Positions 6,444 through 13,946 of a stretch of DNA of 13,946 nucleotides are shown here, piece after piece; within the stretch, counting starts at the first letter, position 1, and each line of letters starts with the position of its first letter. A program made the translations under genes and the position numbers. This DNA comes from DHVE2 group archaeon (GTDB taxonomy: Archaea; Thermoplasmatota; Thermoplasmata; Thermoplasmatales; Aciduliprofundaceae). The stretch spans positions 1 to 13,946 of the forward strand of contig JALWEL010000062.1 in assembly GCA_027014065.1 (NCBI GenBank), written 5' to 3'. A model generated the notes under the pieces. The model worked only from the letters and a program-made list of their open reading frames with translations. It was not told where the DNA came from and ran no database searches.

Positions 6444-7895
6444 TCATAAAAGAGATGAATTCCTAAGCCACTCAACATCGCTTATGTACAGCTCTCGTAT
6501 ATCTTTGAGATTCAGGGTGATCATGGCGAGCCGCTCTAGGCCGAGACCCCACGCCAGCACGGAATATTTTATTCCTAAGGGATATAGAACCTCTGGTCTG
6601 AACATGCCCGCCCCGCCTAACTCCAGCCATTTGCCGCCGTAAAGAACCTCAATCTCCAAGCTTGGCTCAGTATAAGGGAAATAAGAAGGCCTGAACCGAA
6701 TATCAGGGAAACCCATCCTCGAGTAAAATTCCTTCAGAATCCCTAAAAGAAGTGAGAAATCAGCGTCTTCATCCATATAAATTCCTTCTATTTGAGTGAA
6801 CTCTGGAAGATGCGTTGGGTCCATGTTCTCCCTTCGGAAAACTCGGCCTATGGAGAACATTCTAACCGGCGGCTCGCGATGCTCGTAGAGATATCGAATG
6901 GAATTAACGGTAGTATGCGTCCTCAACAGCGTCCTCTCCCCAATTTTCCTTTGCCATTGATATCCCCATCCCTTCGATATATTTCCTCCGTTTTCATGCA
7001 TTTCTTTAACTTTCTCCATGTACTCTTCATCCTCTATTTTTATCTTCGCGGGTTTCTTGAGGTAGAAGGTGTCCTGCATCTCCCTCGCCGGATGGTCTTG
7101 AGGAATGAATAGAGAGTCCATATCCCAGAAAGCATTCATAACGTAATCCGTCTCCACCTCGACGAATCCCATTTCCACGAATATTCTCCGTATTTTATCG
7201 ATTATCCTGCTCAGCGGGTGCAACTTCCCGCCATAAATCTTCGGGGCGAAGAGGGATACATCGTACCTTTTCAACTCGTATTCCTTCCACTTTCCACTCT
7301 GTATAATTTCGGGAGTTAGCTGCGTTATTTCCTCCTTCAAAACTATTCCCTTTTCGATTTCCCTTATACCCAAATCGGTTAGAGTCACGTACCTCTTTAT
7401 TTTCTCCCTCTTCTTCACTAAGCCTTTCCTCTTAAGGAGGTCGTTCATAATTTCTCGATTCACCTCTTTCTCATCGAGGCATCTTTCCCTCATTTTGTCA
7501 ATTATTTCTTCCCTCTTTTTTATCTCGCTTTCCACATCTTTGTAAATCAATTTTCCGCCTTTTATCTCCACCCCATATTTTTTCAGATGCCCCACACCAA
7601 TCCCGACAATTTCTCGAGGAAAAAGCTTAGAGAGCTCGCTCAGGCTTACTTCCCCTTTTTCTTTTAAAGCATCGAACAGAAGACGCTCGGGCAATTTCTC
7701 ATCTCTATTCAAGCAGTACTCCACCTTCAATTTTTCATCCACTTTTAATATGCCCTTAACCTTCATCCAGGATATCGCGTTCATTACTTCAACTAAAGAG
7801 AATCCCCGTGAAACTATTTTATCTACGTCCACATTCTCGTATCCTATGTCCTTTATTGCGAGAAGCACTTTTTTCTCGATGTTGCTGAGCTCCAT
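6444..7895 (-). CDS. pheS: Phenylalanine--tRNA ligase alpha subunit (PheS)
   Basis: PheS is the catalytic subunit of the heterotetrameric class II enzyme that charges tRNA-Phe with phenylalanine, using ATP, in the cytosol. The chosen start (ATG 7893-7895) gives 483 residues, MELSNIEKK onward; a TATA box lies 27 nt upstream. An upstream ATG at 7934 would add 13 residues but lies beyond that box. The N-terminal 200 residues are charged and helical, like the winged-helix tRNA-binding part of archaeal/eukaryotic PheS. The catalytic domain shows FIPQDHPAREMQDTFYL (about 263-279), the LLRTHTT strand, motif 2 (SIGRVFRREN to FTQIEG, about 348-371), the phenylalanine-pocket segment FPYTEPS, and motif 3 (GLGLERLAM). 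Length and motifs fit an intact archaeal-type enzyme. pheT is not adjacent, unlike the operon of many bacteria. The gene is divergent from the protease gene. Confidence 0.96.
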   Translation of the reverse strand: MELSNIEKKVLLAIKDIGYENVDVDKIVSRGFSLVEVMNAISWMKVKGILKVDEKLKVEYCLNRDEKLPERLLFDALKEKGEVSLSELSKLFPREIVGIGVGHLKKYGVEIKGGKLIYKDVESEIKKREEIIDKMRERCLDEKEVNREIMNDLLKRKGLVKKREKIKRYVTLTDLGIREIEKGIVLKEEITQLTPEIIQSGKWKEYELKRYDVSLFAPKIYGGKLHPLSRIIDKIRRIFVEMGFVEVETDYVMNAFWDMDSLFIPQDHPAREMQDTFYLKKPAKIKIEDEEYMEKVKEMHENGGNISKGWGYQWQRKIGERTLLRTHTTVNSIRYLYEHREPPVRMFSIGRVFRRENMDPTHLPEFTQIEGIYMDEDADFSLLLGILKEFYSRMGFPDIRFRPSYFPYTEPSLEIEVLYGGKWLELGGAGMFRPEVLYPLGIKYSVLAWGLGLERLAMITLNLKDIRELYISDVEWLRNSSLL

Positions 7896-7916
7896 GCGGA
7901 GCGCATGCGTTTGAAG

Positions 7917-7928
7917 TTTAAAATATTT
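7917..7928 (-). promoter_or_regulatory. Putative TATA box for pheS
   Basis: An AT-only stretch, AAATATTTTAAA on the minus strand, is centred about 27 nt upstream of ATG 7895 but overlaps the leader of the longer open frame from 7934. Its place supports the shorter PheS and a leaderless transcript. No Shine-Dalgarno site precedes the ATG. Confidence 0.5.
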
Positions 7929-8013
7929 AAGCATACCTTCGGAAATTCAACGTTCAAAAATTCGATTTTCCCTGTGAAATTTTCTATTTTGTGGCTGGAA
8001 ATGAGGAGAAATC

Positions 8014-8021
8014 TATAAATA
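8014..8021 (+). promoter_or_regulatory. TATA box of the protease gene
   Basis: The box is TATAAATA, identical to that of the zinc-ribbon/TPR gene, with a purine-rich GAGGAGAAA just upstream that could serve as the TFB recognition element. Transcription should start near 8043, giving a leader of about 27 nt, unlike the other promoters here. Confidence 0.65.
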
Positions 8022-8056
8022 GTAGTTTTTTCATGAGCAAAATACCCTGTTTAAAA

Positions 8057-8063
8057 GGGAGGG
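8057..8063 (+). promoter_or_regulatory. Strong Shine-Dalgarno site of the protease gene
   Basis: GGGAGGG contains GGAGG, complementary to the end of archaeal 16S rRNA, and ends 7-8 nt before ATG 8071. It selects this start rather than the in-frame ATG six codons later. It is the only convincing ribosome binding site seen before a start in the window. Confidence 0.75.
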
Positions 8064-8070
8064 AAAGATT

Positions 8071-11000
8071 ATGAATGGCGAAAGAAAAATGAAAAAATAT
8101 GTGGCTATAGTGATTGCCGCGCTTACAGTGATTACAGTGTTTTCAGCGCTGTTTACCATGCTGCCTAACGGCAAAGGCATGGGATCTCAAAACGCTACCA
8201 CAAACACCAACCCAGAGTTGGAAAAGGCCATAAAGAAGATCACAGCGGGACCCAAGATATCCCCTGTTTTGGAGAATGTGATGAAGAACACCCAGAAAGA
8301 CAAGAAGATATGGGTCTATGTCATAACTAATGACCCGGTGAAGTTAGGGAATTATATGAGATCGATGGGAATTAAAACGAAGATAGGCACAAAGAATTAC
8401 AACATAAAGTATATGCCTTCTTTAAGGGCCTTGGTTCTTCGGCTAACTCCCGAGCAGATAACACAACTCTCAAAATCCCCGTATGCACTGAAGATATTCA
8501 ATCATCCCAGCGCAAAGATTCAGATGGAAAACCAGGAGAGACTTGCTTTGATGGATGGAAAAGTAGGTAATGTACTTAACCCATTGAACTTCAAAAACAG
8601 AGGGATTTATCAGACCCTGCATCACCACGCTCAAGAGGCATGGTTGAAGGGATTCATGGGATCAAATGTAACGATATCTATCGTGGATACCGGCGTTGAT
8701 TTTGCTCAACCAAACCTTTACGGCTCATGGGCAGTTGAGAATAACCCTAATTCGCCGTACTATGGGTGGCCAATGGTCTATGATTCATGGTCTGCATATT
8801 TGTACATGGCGTACAATTTGACAGGTATGGACGCATATAACACGATTGGAATACCCAGTTGGTATGTGAACACATCTTACAACACAACCGCGCTTCCAAA
8901 CGGAACCGTTTATTTCAACGGCCATTACTACAACGTGAGTGGAATCCCCTCAGCAAGTGGACACTACCATCTGGGACTTCTCCCCGAGACATATAACTAT
9001 CTAAAGTATTTCGGGGCTGTGCCGGCTGTCCTTGTCACAGATTCAAAGACCAACTACACATACGATACAGTATACGTGGATTTGAACATGAATTACGATT
9101 TCACAGATGAGAAACCAACAAATAAAACGAGCCCCGTTTCATATAGAGACGATTACAACGCAACCTCACAAACCACTTCCAAGATGTGGAACGGTGGAGA
9201 TGGATATCCTGACTGGTCAGGAGGTATGATTTACTTCATAGCCGATGGAAACCACACAATACCCGGTGTGGATTTCTTAGCAGGATTTTACGGAATTAGT
9301 CCACCCGTTCCTGGTAAGGGAGATATAGTGGCATTTGAAGGCGATTTCGACGATTATCCCCACGGCACGGCATGCGCCGCCAATGCCGCTTCAAGAGGTG
9401 TTACCTTAAATGGAGCAGGTATTGGTATGGCCCCGCAGGCAAAGATTATCGCGGAGCCTCACTTCTGGTTCGAGGCAGGAACCGAGTGGTTCTTTGCCCA
9501 GTTGGGATACGACTTCACGATAGGTGGTGGAGCACAGGTGTCCTCCAATAGCTGGGGATCATCGAATATTCACTGGGATGGTTGGGATTCCACAGAGGAC
9601 AGATATTTGGATTATGTGGTGCAGTTCCTGTATTTGGACTATGGAATACCTCCTACAACCTCATTCTTGGTGGCTTTAGGTAATGGAGGTCCTGGATATG
9701 GAACTGCCACATCACCCGCGGTTCAATCCGCAATAAGTGTGGGAGCAGGCAGCGAATTTGGATACAGACAAATTATTTCTAAATATGGAGATAGTACCCT
9801 CTACGACTCTTACTACGGAGACGTGGTGGACTTCTCAGCCAGAGGACCATTTGCGAATGGAAAAGCAACACCGGATGTACTTGCAACCGGAGAATTTGGA
9901 ATAACCCCCTACGCTTTAAATTACTACGTTAGCGGTGGGGGAGTCGGCAACGGTGCAATGCACTATGACCTGTTCTCTGGTACTTCAATGGCTACGCCAG
10001 TGACTGCCGGAGGCCTCGCGTTAATTTACGATGCTTATTACAAGACTTATGGTTATTATCCAGACATATACACTGCGAAGCACCTGCTTCTTTCTGCTGC
10101 AGATGATCACAACTACGACCCACTTTCGCAGGGTGCTGGCTGGCTTAATGTTAGCCGTGCAATAGACATGATCACCGGCAAAGGGGGAATAGGAGTATCT
10201 CCGAATATTTGGAATGTTGGAAGCTATGAAGGACATAAATATCCAATGTTCGCTGGCATAATGTATCCTGGACAAAGTGTGAGCAAAACTATACATTTAA
10301 CCAATTACAACTGGAGCGCAGCCTCCAGTGCGAACGTGCAGATATCCAGCGCAATATACAAGATTGCATACGAGAAAAACATAACTCTAAGCTTCTCACT
10401 TGGTAATGTTTCCAACGCATCTACGTGGAAGGATGTTAGTCAATGGGTGAATCTATCGAGCCTTGGAATTCCTTCAAACATCGACCTTATGCAGGTAATA
10501 GCATACACAAATTACACATCGTTGGATGATCCAAATGACACGAATCATCAGAATCCGAACATATACTACAACATCGCGTATCTGTGGGATTACATAAACT
10601 ATACGGCCTTAGATAATTACACGGATAGAATGAGAATGCAGGTGAGCGCCGGACAGGGCAACACCATCGATGTGATGCTCCATGACCCCATGAAGAGAGT
10701 CCACGGAGATATGTGGTATCAGTTGAGAGTAATACGACTCAAAGACGTGCAGATTGATTTCCACGTAAAAGTGGTTGGTTACCGCGCAGTAAGTTGGAAT
10801 TGGCTGGCTTTCAGTGCATCCTCCTTAACAATATCCGGCAACAACGGTACCGCTGGAGTTACTGCCACCGTAACCGTGCCAAACAACGCAAAGCCGGGCG
10901 TTTACGAGGGAAAAATACTGATAAATGACGGCACGCATCTGAGTTCTGTGCCGGTGGTTGTGTTTGTAGCAGCGCAGATTAACTCTCTCTCCGATGTTAT

Positions 11001-13188
11001 AACGATTGGCGGGGAAAATCTGAGCCAGTACAACACCTACCTTTACGAGAATAGCCACGTGCGCGGACTTTACGACTGGGCGTGGAGAGCAGAAGCCGGA
11101 GACTGGAGGTTCTTCTTCCTCAATATAACAAACAACGTTAATGTGAACAACGCATACCTAACAGTGGACATATCATGGGAGAATAACCTCACGGATATAG
11201 ACGGGTTCATACTTGGAAATACCACCGATGACTGGTCTACCAACTACTCCTTAAACTTTGGCCCGTATACAGAGCATGTGGTGGGTCAGAGTAAGAACAT
11301 GTATATTGGTGCAGGCATGTATGCATGGTACACCAGCACAGGTGGACCTAGAGAAATAATATCCGCACCAATGCAAAACGGACTAATGGAGATAATGCTC
11401 CACAACGTGCTCTATGCAGGAGCAAATGCTTCGGAGAAATTCACAATAAAAGTGTACGTAACCACATACTCACCGGAGAGCATGAATATCAACGTGGGAG
11501 AGGTTACAGGATTGAATGGGAGTCGGACAGTGACATTTACCACCTACTCCGCAACATCCGCTCTGGATGTTAGAATCACACCCATGGTGTACTTGGATCA
11601 GCAGACCGGAATACCCATAAGCACAGGAGAGGACAAGTACTTCATATATAACACCGTAGGTTGGAAGTATCTGGCAATAAGAGCAACTAGCATACATCCA
11701 GATACGGATGATATAGATCTGTACGTTTACTACAGCGATGACGGATATCACTTCTACTTGTTCGGATATTCGGCAACTGAGAGTGGAGACGAATACGTGG
11801 ACGTCGGTGATCCCTCTGCGCATCCTTACTGGTTAGCGAAAGTTAATGGATACTCTGTGGAAGAAGGTTGTACATTTACACTAACCACATATGAGGGACT
11901 TCCGAATATACCGCAGGTTAATGTGTCCAATTTGCCCACGTCCATCAATCCGGGAGTGCCTGCAACATTCAACATCAACTATAACTTCAGCGGGTACTCA
12001 ATAGAAGCGGGCATATATTTGACAACGGTGTACTTCGGACCCAATGGCTCCAAAGGCGTGTATCCTGTGCATCTACAATTCAACGCTCTCGACCAGAGAA
12101 AGCCCTCGGTAATACCAATGACCACAGGAGTTATAGGCAATTCACAACCAACCCTCATGGTGGCTTGGAACGACACCGGAGTTATATGGAGCCCACCAAA
12201 GAACGCAACATGGTGGATTGATGGAATAAAGATACCTGCAATAAGAACTGAAATAAGCGGAGGATACCTGTATGCAGCAGTTCCGTTCCTCTTAGCTGAT
12301 GGACCTCACGAGGTTAGAGTTTATTACGAGGACAGCGGTGGAAACGGAAACACAACTACATGGACATTCACCGTGGATGCCACCGCACCCACACTGACAA
12401 TAACCTCTCCGGAGAATGGCAATGTACCTATGACATATGACTCCACTCTTTGGATCAACGGTACTACGGATCCAGATGCGAATGTAACCATAAATGGCGT
12501 TAGTGTGCCTGTGGACTCAAATGGCAACTTCGCATACAAGGCAACTTTGGTGGAAGGACAAAACGTGTTCGTAGTGGAAGCTAAGGACCCTGCTGGAAAT
12601 GTGGCCAAAGAAACGGTAACAGCACTCTACATGCCGGAACTCCCAGAACTTTGGGACAGAATAAATTCACTGAACTCTCAGATTGTACACATACAGGACG
12701 AGATCAGCTCAATAAACACACAGCTTAGCTCTATGAACTCACAGATAAGTTCTATGCAGGCTCAGCTGAACAATTTGTCCGCACAGCTCAGCGATCTGAA
12801 GACTGCTTTGGACGAGAATGTAACTGCACTAAATAACGCCATCGAAAACACCAGAACAGATTTGATACACATGATCAACGAGAACATAACATCCATTAAC
12901 ACGCAGATAAACAACATATCAGCGCAGGTGGATAAGATCAAGCAGGAAGTAGGAGATATTCAAGAGAAGAACAAAGCACAGGATTCCAGCATAGGTATGA
13001 ACGCGATGTTAGGATATGCTGGAATAGCACTGGCAATCTTGGCAATAATCATTGCCCTTGGCGCATTGATCAAGAAGGGAAACCCTGGAAGAACAGTGGC
13101 ATCTGAAAACACAACAACCGAGGAAGTAAACAGCGAAGAAGATCTCACCGAAGAAAACAACGAAGAAGAAGCACTGGAGGAAATCTAA
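8071..13188 (+). CDS. Giant cell-surface subtilisin-family (S8) serine protease with coiled-coil stalk and membrane anchor
   Basis: This 1705-residue exported protease probably digests extracellular protein for peptide uptake. It has a signal peptide (KK then a hydrophobic run, about residues 8-30) and a propeptide-like region to about 180. The catalytic triad is intact: Asp206 (IVDTGVDF), His431 (PHGTACAAN) and Ser639 (GTSMATP), with oxyanion-hole Asn538 (ALGNGG). Asp and His are 225 residues apart, far more than in subtilisin, with a large inserted domain as in pyrolysin-like archaeal enzymes. Beta-rich domains follow, including a possible PPC-like domain (about 1200-1275) and an Ig-like domain (about 1439-1520). 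Residues about 1524-1636 form a long heptad coiled coil; one transmembrane helix (about 1646-1668) is followed by KK and an acidic cytosolic tail ending ALEEI. Many N-X-S/T sequons fit a glycosylated surface protein. Only two or so cysteines occur. It is transcribed alone from its own promoter. Confidence 0.95.
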   Translation: MNGERKMKKYVAIVIAALTVITVFSALFTMLPNGKGMGSQNATTNTNPELEKAIKKITAGPKISPVLENVMKNTQKDKKIWVYVITNDPVKLGNYMRSMGIKTKIGTKNYNIKYMPSLRALVLRLTPEQITQLSKSPYALKIFNHPSAKIQMENQERLALMDGKVGNVLNPLNFKNRGIYQTLHHHAQEAWLKGFMGSNVTISIVDTGVDFAQPNLYGSWAVENNPNSPYYGWPMVYDSWSAYLYMAYNLTGMDAYNTIGIPSWYVNTSYNTTALPNGTVYFNGHYYNVSGIPSASGHYHLGLLPETYNYLKYFGAVPAVLVTDSKTNYTYDTVYVDLNMNYDFTDEKPTNKTSPVSYRDDYNATSQTTSKMWNGGDGYPDWSGGMIYFIADGNHTIPGVDFLAGFYGISPPVPGKGDIVAFEGDFDDYPHGTACAANAASRGVTLNGAGIGMAPQAKIIAEPHFWFEAGTEWFFAQLGYDFTIGGGAQVSSNSWGSSNIHWDGWDSTEDRYLDYVVQFLYLDYGIPPTTSFLVALGNGGPGYGTATSPAVQSAISVGAGSEFGYRQIISKYGDSTLYDSYYGDVVDFSARGPFANGKATPDVLATGEFGITPYALNYYVSGGGVGNGAMHYDLFSGTSMATPVTAGGLALIYDAYYKTYGYYPDIYTAKHLLLSAADDHNYDPLSQGAGWLNVSRAIDMITGKGGIGVSPNIWNVGSYEGHKYPMFAGIMYPGQSVSKTIHLTNYNWSAASSANVQISSAIYKIAYEKNITLSFSLGNVSNASTWKDVSQWVNLSSLGIPSNIDLMQVIAYTNYTSLDDPNDTNHQNPNIYYNIAYLWDYINYTALDNYTDRMRMQVSAGQGNTIDVMLHDPMKRVHGDMWYQLRVIRLKDVQIDFHVKVVGYRAVSWNWLAFSASSLTISGNNGTAGVTATVTVPNNAKPGVYEGKILINDGTHLSSVPVVVFVAAQINSLSDVITIGGENLSQYNTYLYENSHVRGLYDWAWRAEAGDWRFFFLNITNNVNVNNAYLTVDISWENNLTDIDGFILGNTTDDWSTNYSLNFGPYTEHVVGQSKNMYIGAGMYAWYTSTGGPREIISAPMQNGLMEIMLHNVLYAGANASEKFTIKVYVTTYSPESMNINVGEVTGLNGSRTVTFTTYSATSALDVRITPMVYLDQQTGIPISTGEDKYFIYNTVGWKYLAIRATSIHPDTDDIDLYVYYSDDGYHFYLFGYSATESGDEYVDVGDPSAHPYWLAKVNGYSVEEGCTFTLTTYEGLPNIPQVNVSNLPTSINPGVPATFNINYNFSGYSIEAGIYLTTVYFGPNGSKGVYPVHLQFNALDQRKPSVIPMTTGVIGNSQPTLMVAWNDTGVIWSPPKNATWWIDGIKIPAIRTEISGGYLYAAVPFLLADGPHEVRVYYEDSGGNGNTTTWTFTVDATAPTLTITSPENGNVPMTYDSTLWINGTTDPDANVTINGVSVPVDSNGNFAYKATLVEGQNVFVVEAKDPAGNVAKETVTALYMPELPELWDRINSLNSQIVHIQDEISSINTQLSSMNSQISSMQAQLNNLSAQLSDLKTALDENVTALNNAIENTRTDLIHMINENITSINTQINNISAQVDKIKQEVGDIQEKNKAQDSSIGMNAMLGYAGIALAILAIIIALGALIKKGNPGRTVASENTTTEEVNSEEDLTEENNEEEALEEI

Positions 13189-13193
13189 TCCTC

Positions 13194-13232
13194 TCTCCAT
13201 TTTTGTGAAATTTTTTATTTTGTTTTTCTTTT
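13194..13232 (+). terminator. T-rich terminator downstream of the protease gene
   Basis: Just after the TAA stop (13186-13188), the coding strand carries several T runs of five or six, with no hairpin visible. Such oligo-T tracts are the usual archaeal termination signal. The region also covers the likely promoter of the next gene. Confidence 0.55.
13211..13221 (+). promoter_or_regulatory. Weak putative TATA element for the dehydrogenase gene
   Basis: The T-rich sequence TTTTTTATTTT is centred about 25 nt upstream of ATG 13241, which is the leaderless spacing used elsewhere in the window. It is far from consensus and is embedded in the terminator-like tract, so the call is tentative. Confidence 0.25.
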
Positions 13233-13240
13233 ACCCATTT

Positions 13241-13946
13241 ATGAAGAACGTGGTTGTTACCGGCGCATCCCGTGGTATCGGAAGGGCGATAGCCCTCGAA
13301 CTCGGAAAAAGGGGTTACAGGGTTTTGGTGAATTACAACGAATCGCGGGAAAAAGCAGAGGAAATAGGGAAAATTATAGGAGAAGCCGTTCCGATGAAAG
13401 CTGATGTTTCAAAATACGACGAAGTTGAAAAAATGATTGAGGTTTTTTGCGAAAGATATGGAAAGATATACGCTCTAATCTTAAATGCAGGCATATACAT
13501 CCGAAAAAATGTATGGGAGATGAGCTTGGAAGATTGGAAAAAACAATAGACGTTAATTTAAGCGGAGCATTTTACCCTGTAAAAGCGGCACTGCCGTGCA
13601 TGGAGGAGGGGGGAAGAATAGTATTCATATCTTCGCAACTGGCATTCAAGGGTTCAAAGAGCAGCGTGGCTTACGGCGCCTCTAAAGCGGGAGTTTTAGG
13701 ACTGATGCGCTCTTTAGCCATTCAGCTTGCCCCTAAAATAAGGGTTAATTCAATATCGCCAGGAACAATCGACACGGATATAATCAAGAACTACACCTCT
13801 AAGCAGAGAGTAATGCGAGAGAGGGAAATACCGCTGAGAAGAATTGGCAGGCCGGAAGATGTGGCTGGCGCGGTGGCATTTCTACTATCGAAAGAAGCAG
13901 ATTACATCACTGGGGCGAACATAGATGTGAACGGTGGCCTCTATAT
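13241..13946 (+). pseudogene. Short-chain dehydrogenase/reductase (SDR), reading frame broken by a one-base frameshift; 3' end outside window
   Basis: The ATG at 13241 begins a classical NAD(P)-dependent SDR oxidoreductase, related in overall layout to FabG-type reductases; the substrate cannot be told. Residues 1-101 carry the Rossmann motif TGASRGIG (7-14) and NAG (82-84). The frame then stops at TAG 13547-13549, just after a run of six A (13538-13543). One more A, or a -1 shift, restores the protein to the window end. In the restored frame the catalytic residues are all present at normal spacing: Asn106, Ser132, Tyr145 and Lys149 (YGASK), followed by VNSISPGTIDTDI, GRPEDVAGAV and the typical C-terminal ITGANIDVNGG. 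No other stop occurs, so this is a very recent mutation or a sequencing error. NYNESR after the second strand suggests NADPH rather than NADH. About ten residues are missing at the window end. A GTG at 13205 would add an unlikely Phe-rich extension. Confidence 0.75.

Noticed and set aside
13205..13240. GTG at 13205 as start of the dehydrogenase.
   Set aside because: It adds a Phe-rich stretch translated from the terminator tract, whereas ATG 13241 gives the normal SDR N-terminus directly before the first Rossmann strand.
13537..13549. Programmed -1 frameshifting on AAAAAAC in the SDR gene.
   Set aside because: The reading phase is AAA AAA C, not the A AAA AAC needed for tandem slippage. No downstream stem-loop was noticed and SDRs do not use such regulation. 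Error or mutation is simpler.
1..13946. tRNA genes, rRNA, CRISPR arrays, insertion sequences and attachment sites.
   Set aside because: No regularly spaced repeats, transposase motifs, terminal inverted repeats or tRNA cloverleaf signals were noticed, and nearly all sequence is accounted for by genes.

Overview
The window looks like a thermophilic archaeon of the Thermoplasmatota, most likely close to Aciduliprofundum (the DHVE2 group). Support comes from an archaeal-type PheS, TATA boxes sitting 26-29 nt upstream of start codons with no 5' leader, purine-rich coding strands, several proteins with the archaeal signalling domain DUF835, and a giant surface subtilase that suits a peptide-fermenting life style. 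The genus is inferred from overall character, not from a database match. Coding density is very high, with no gene-free stretch over about 140 bp. I saw no tRNA, rRNA, CRISPR array or insertion sequence.

Layout. Positions 1-6396 form an unusual block. Two minus-strand genes lie at its left: a soluble helical protein that runs off the window edge and ends in a DUF835-like domain (1-1134), and a seven-helix membrane protein with two DUF835 domains (1170-2696). Divergent from them is a 712-residue protein with five zinc ribbons, a helix-hairpin-helix region, an acidic linker, a membrane domain and TPR repeats (2800-4938). Its stop codon directly touches the stop codon of a convergent gene encoding a DnaA-like AAA+ ATPase fused to DUF835 (4939-6396). 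Upstream of that gene is pheS (6444-7895). A divergent promoter region then leads to a 1705-residue subtilisin-family protease with a coiled-coil stalk, a membrane anchor and an acidic tail (8071-13188). A short-chain dehydrogenase gene broken by a one-base frameshift ends the window (13241-13946).

How the genes may work together. Three neighbouring genes carry four DUF835-type domains on three different partners: a helical scaffold, a 7TM sensor and a DnaA-like ATPase. The zinc-ribbon/TPR membrane protein between them could be an assembly platform. I infer a membrane-linked signalling or assembly system, but co-function is not shown by the sequence. PheS, the protease and the dehydrogenase look like independent units. 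Expression signals split cleanly: six genes appear to be leaderless (one with only a weak promoter), while the exported protease alone has a leader of about 27 nt with a strong Shine-Dalgarno site.
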